DNA of 64,000 bases. It comes from Lineus longissimus (lineage: Eukaryota > Nemertea > Pilidiophora > Heteronemertea > Lineidae). Where the stretch lies: positions 19,855,501 to 19,919,500 of the forward strand of contig NC_088308.1 in the NCBI RefSeq assembly GCF_910592395.1, in the 5' to 3' direction. The notes under the pieces are model-generated. The model did no database searches. It was not told where the DNA came from and worked only from the letters and a program-made list of their open reading frames with translations. Shown here piece after piece: positions 61,301 through 64,000 of this stretch; position 1 is the first letter of the stretch; every line of letters starts with the position of its first letter. Made by a program: the position numbers and the translations under genes.

Positions 61301-64000
61301 GTCAAGTCCCTCTGGACTTGGTAAAAAGAAACAATTCGCTAAGAAATAATCACGTTTTGCGCCTTTGCTGGTCAGTGAGATCCTAATTGGCTCCATAGAG
61401 ACTGTTATATGCCTCAGTTCTCTTCAAGCACGTAATAATATGTGTGATGTTTGATTTTTTCACATCCGCGGCTGCAGCATGTTAATTCGTGGTCTCAAAG
61501 GATGGTCTCAGAATGTCACTGGGATTGACCTTCTCGCCGTGCTTGTTGCCTTAGAAATGCATGCTCTGTTTCTTTAGATTTCATCTTCCCTGAATGGATC
61601 CCCTGCAGCTGTTGGTGAATAGATAGCAAGTGTCCTTGGCTCAAGCTCATGTAGGTTTTACTCTTCCCTGTATAAGCAAAAACATGTGAAATCAACTTGC
61701 CTAAGGCTACCAGTGACCTGCAGGCATATTGCTCTGTGCCTTTGGCTGCCAGTCAACAGGATCCCTGCCCAGGAAAGGTGGCCATAACTTTGTATCCCCT
61801 GAGTGGGTGGGTTACCTGCTGATCTGCAGATGATTTGGCATTCTCTCTCAACAGCCTTGCTTCCTAAAACTGCTAATTGACATGATCGAGCTGGCCAGAG
61901 TGCTGGCCATCCGGTGTCCTTTGGAAATTAGATTGACCATGCGTGCCAGGATCTAAGACACGACACCAACCCCATAGCTCTATTTATTGCATCTAATTCA
62001 TTAGCTAGATATTAGGAGAGGCCTGATAAGATGAAGGAATGAGAGATAGAAGTGGGGAAGGTCAGTTCCCAGTTGGCCTGTTCTGGTGAAAAACTAGTTG
62101 ACCTTCTGATGTCCGAAACTAGAGCTAATACATTAACTTTGTGGTCAATCTGTGGATGAGTTTCCGTTCATAACTAGATTGATGAGTGCCAGTTTCTTGC
62201 AAACTAGTTGTGAGGAAGTTAGAGAAATATGAAATACTTAGTCACCCTCATGGGCATTTATCGTTATTGATGAAAATCTTCTGGGTCAGTTAAAGATATA
62301 GTTTTGAGCCCAGTCCATAAGTCCATCAGTACCTCAGGTTCAGGTCATTGACATGCATCATGACACATCTGATGCCAGAGCCTTTTGTCAATAAAATCCT
62401 CTCGTAAACATCCAGCAAGGTCAGTCTGGAAACCGAGATGTTGTCCTACATCAGGAACAAATACGCTCTTTGTCTCTGCCTATATTATTGTCATAATCGA
62501 TTTGCATTGTCTGGATATTGCCCTCTTGGTCACAGATGGCACCTCATGCAGCCAGGGGCAGAAATTGGCTGTCAACCATCATCTTCATGGGACAAAGGTA
62601 CTGGCTGCTTTAATCATATTGCTGTCTTAAATCTTCTTGTCTGCTCTTACCCCTGTAAATGTTGACCAGCTGGTAGTTCACTCAGCCAATTGGCTGTCAA
62701 CTCTGATATCTGGTTCAAAAGCACTGTTGCGTTTCTATTTGTGGTGAACTGGTGGATCAACTTAGGTACTGTTTGCCATCTATTTGCTGACTTAATGTTA
62801 TAACCTGTCAGATTAACATTTCCACTTGGTGTCCTTTCTCAGGAACCAGGCTGAATTTGCTTGACAAACTTCATCAGTTCCTTTATTTGGTTATTGGTGG
62901 ATTCTGCTAGACCATACTTTTGTGCAACCCCAGTGTCTTGTGTTCAGAAGGTCTGTTCTCTGCAGAGAAATGAAAAAATGTGTGCTCTCACTCAAAGTTT
63001 GGTAGTGCACATATGAGCCGACCTGACACCAAAGTACATCCTGTCATAAGTCCTCTTAAAAGCTTTTCAAATAACGTTTCTGTCTGTTGAGACTCATTCT
63101 AGTGGGCCACCTTGGAGCCCTGGAAAGTTGGTTCCCATCAATTTGTACTGCATCTCTTTGGAGTGGCCCCATCTCTCATGCATGTTTCATGGCCTGTCCG
63201 CCTGAGTTTTACCATTCTGATGTTTTGAGCGTGGGGCAGTGGTTTGAAGGAGGCTGCGCTCTACTACGCTTGGCTACTTTTAGTAATCTATGAATAGTTC
63301 AAAATTTTTGTTAAATTGATTTTGTGGTGGAAACTAGTGCTGGGGACATGTGCAGTTTATTAATTTAGCCTGGTGTTTATTTATAAATAAATATGTACCC
63401 CATGTCTTTTGTCCTTGAAAAGGCATGACATAAAACTCCCCCCTCCCCCTGCCTCCTGGTATTGGCAGCTGATCCTAGCATACACCTTCAAGTACAGGCA
63501 GTTTCTTGATGTACCGACACTTTGCTGTAATTACAGGGCTTTGCTCTTGTTTCATGACACTTCCCTTATGTAGTTCAACCAATTTCAGTTCAGAAAACCT
63601 GAAGGAAACTTTGCGAAATTCGTTCATTTAAAAAAATTGATTCTGTGGTGTGGACTGCTGGGTTTGATTGATTTCCTGTTAAAAATAAACCATGTGTGTG
63701 CTTATGTTATAGAATTCTGACATGGTACAACTGAACGACACCAATAGTATGCATATCAACAACTTCGGTTTCCATGGAAACCAATTTGAACTTCATTGGA
63801 GTGGATGATGCATATTTATAACGGACATTTTACTTTGATATTTTAAAACTCTTGAAAATATGAAGTATAATCCATTTATGGAAATGAAAATGCTTGTAGC
63901 CTAGCTGCTCGAACATCGCATACGCTTGGGCTCAGCCTCTGAAGGGTGAAGTGGCAACAAGACCGAGAGTGTGAACATGACCCCTGAATCACTGAATCAC
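58366..64000 (+). other. CNOT6 intron to window end: no exon recognised
   Basis: No sequence encoding the conserved catalytic start (MCYNVLCDKYATRQ) is visible, so the next exon lies beyond the window. Two adjacent CRE-like words, TGACGTCGTGACGTCA, occur at 60986-61001. Open frames up to 111 codons lack motifs and splice support. Confidence 0.5.

Overview
This is eukaryotic nuclear DNA from an animal. The genes are split by GT-AG introns of about 200-600 bases (one exceeds 18 kb), intergenic DNA is AT-rich, AATAAA signals are present, and the proteins are animal housekeeping factors. ACATGTA-type words and compact introns suggest a marine invertebrate, but the clade cannot be settled from this window. 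There are no bacterial operons, CRISPR arrays or tRNA genes that I can see.

Layout. (1) 1-11802 is a satellite with about 71-base monomers arranged into 878-base higher-order units, plus 604-base deletion derivatives. It runs off the left edge. (2) 13323-20353 (minus) is a 12-exon nucleolin-like gene of 661 aa: acidic/basic N-terminus, three RRMs, an internal RGG block and a C-terminal RGG tail. (3) 20753-25439 (plus) is an 11-exon acidic two-RRM protein of 449 aa. It is head-to-head with the nucleolin-like gene, with 399 bases between start codons that contain two CACGTG E-boxes. (4) 30371-35224 (minus) is a canonical eIF4E gene whose third coding exon exists in two mutually exclusive 64-base versions. 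(5) 37851 to beyond the right edge (plus) is CNOT6/CNOT6L (Ccr4 deadenylase). The window holds the N-terminal LRR exons, a probable 18-base microexon and the first exon of the linker to the catalytic domain, separated by an 18.4-kb intron. (6) Inside that intron, on the same strand, lies a large single-exon ORF (51603-53252) of unrecognised family. It has a splice donor in the same phase as the CNOT6 exons.

The introns carry structured RNAs. Four intact 86-base box C/D snoRNA copies and one degenerate copy lie sense-oriented in introns of the nucleolin-like and eIF4E genes. Their D' guide matches the U29/snR71 target in 28S rRNA. Three tandem 128-base box H/ACA snoRNA copies lie in intron 7 of the two-RRM gene. 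Two further C/D candidates are in nucleolin-like introns. Intron 1 of the nucleolin-like gene has about a dozen short hairpins whose arms vary while staying complementary around a conserved tetraloop.

Taken together, the genes form a neighbourhood for ribosome biogenesis, translation initiation and mRNA decay: nucleolar RNA-binding proteins, their intronic snoRNAs, the cap-binding protein and a deadenylase. All exon models are read by eye from splice signals, reading-frame phase and known family sequence. None has been tested against transcripts.
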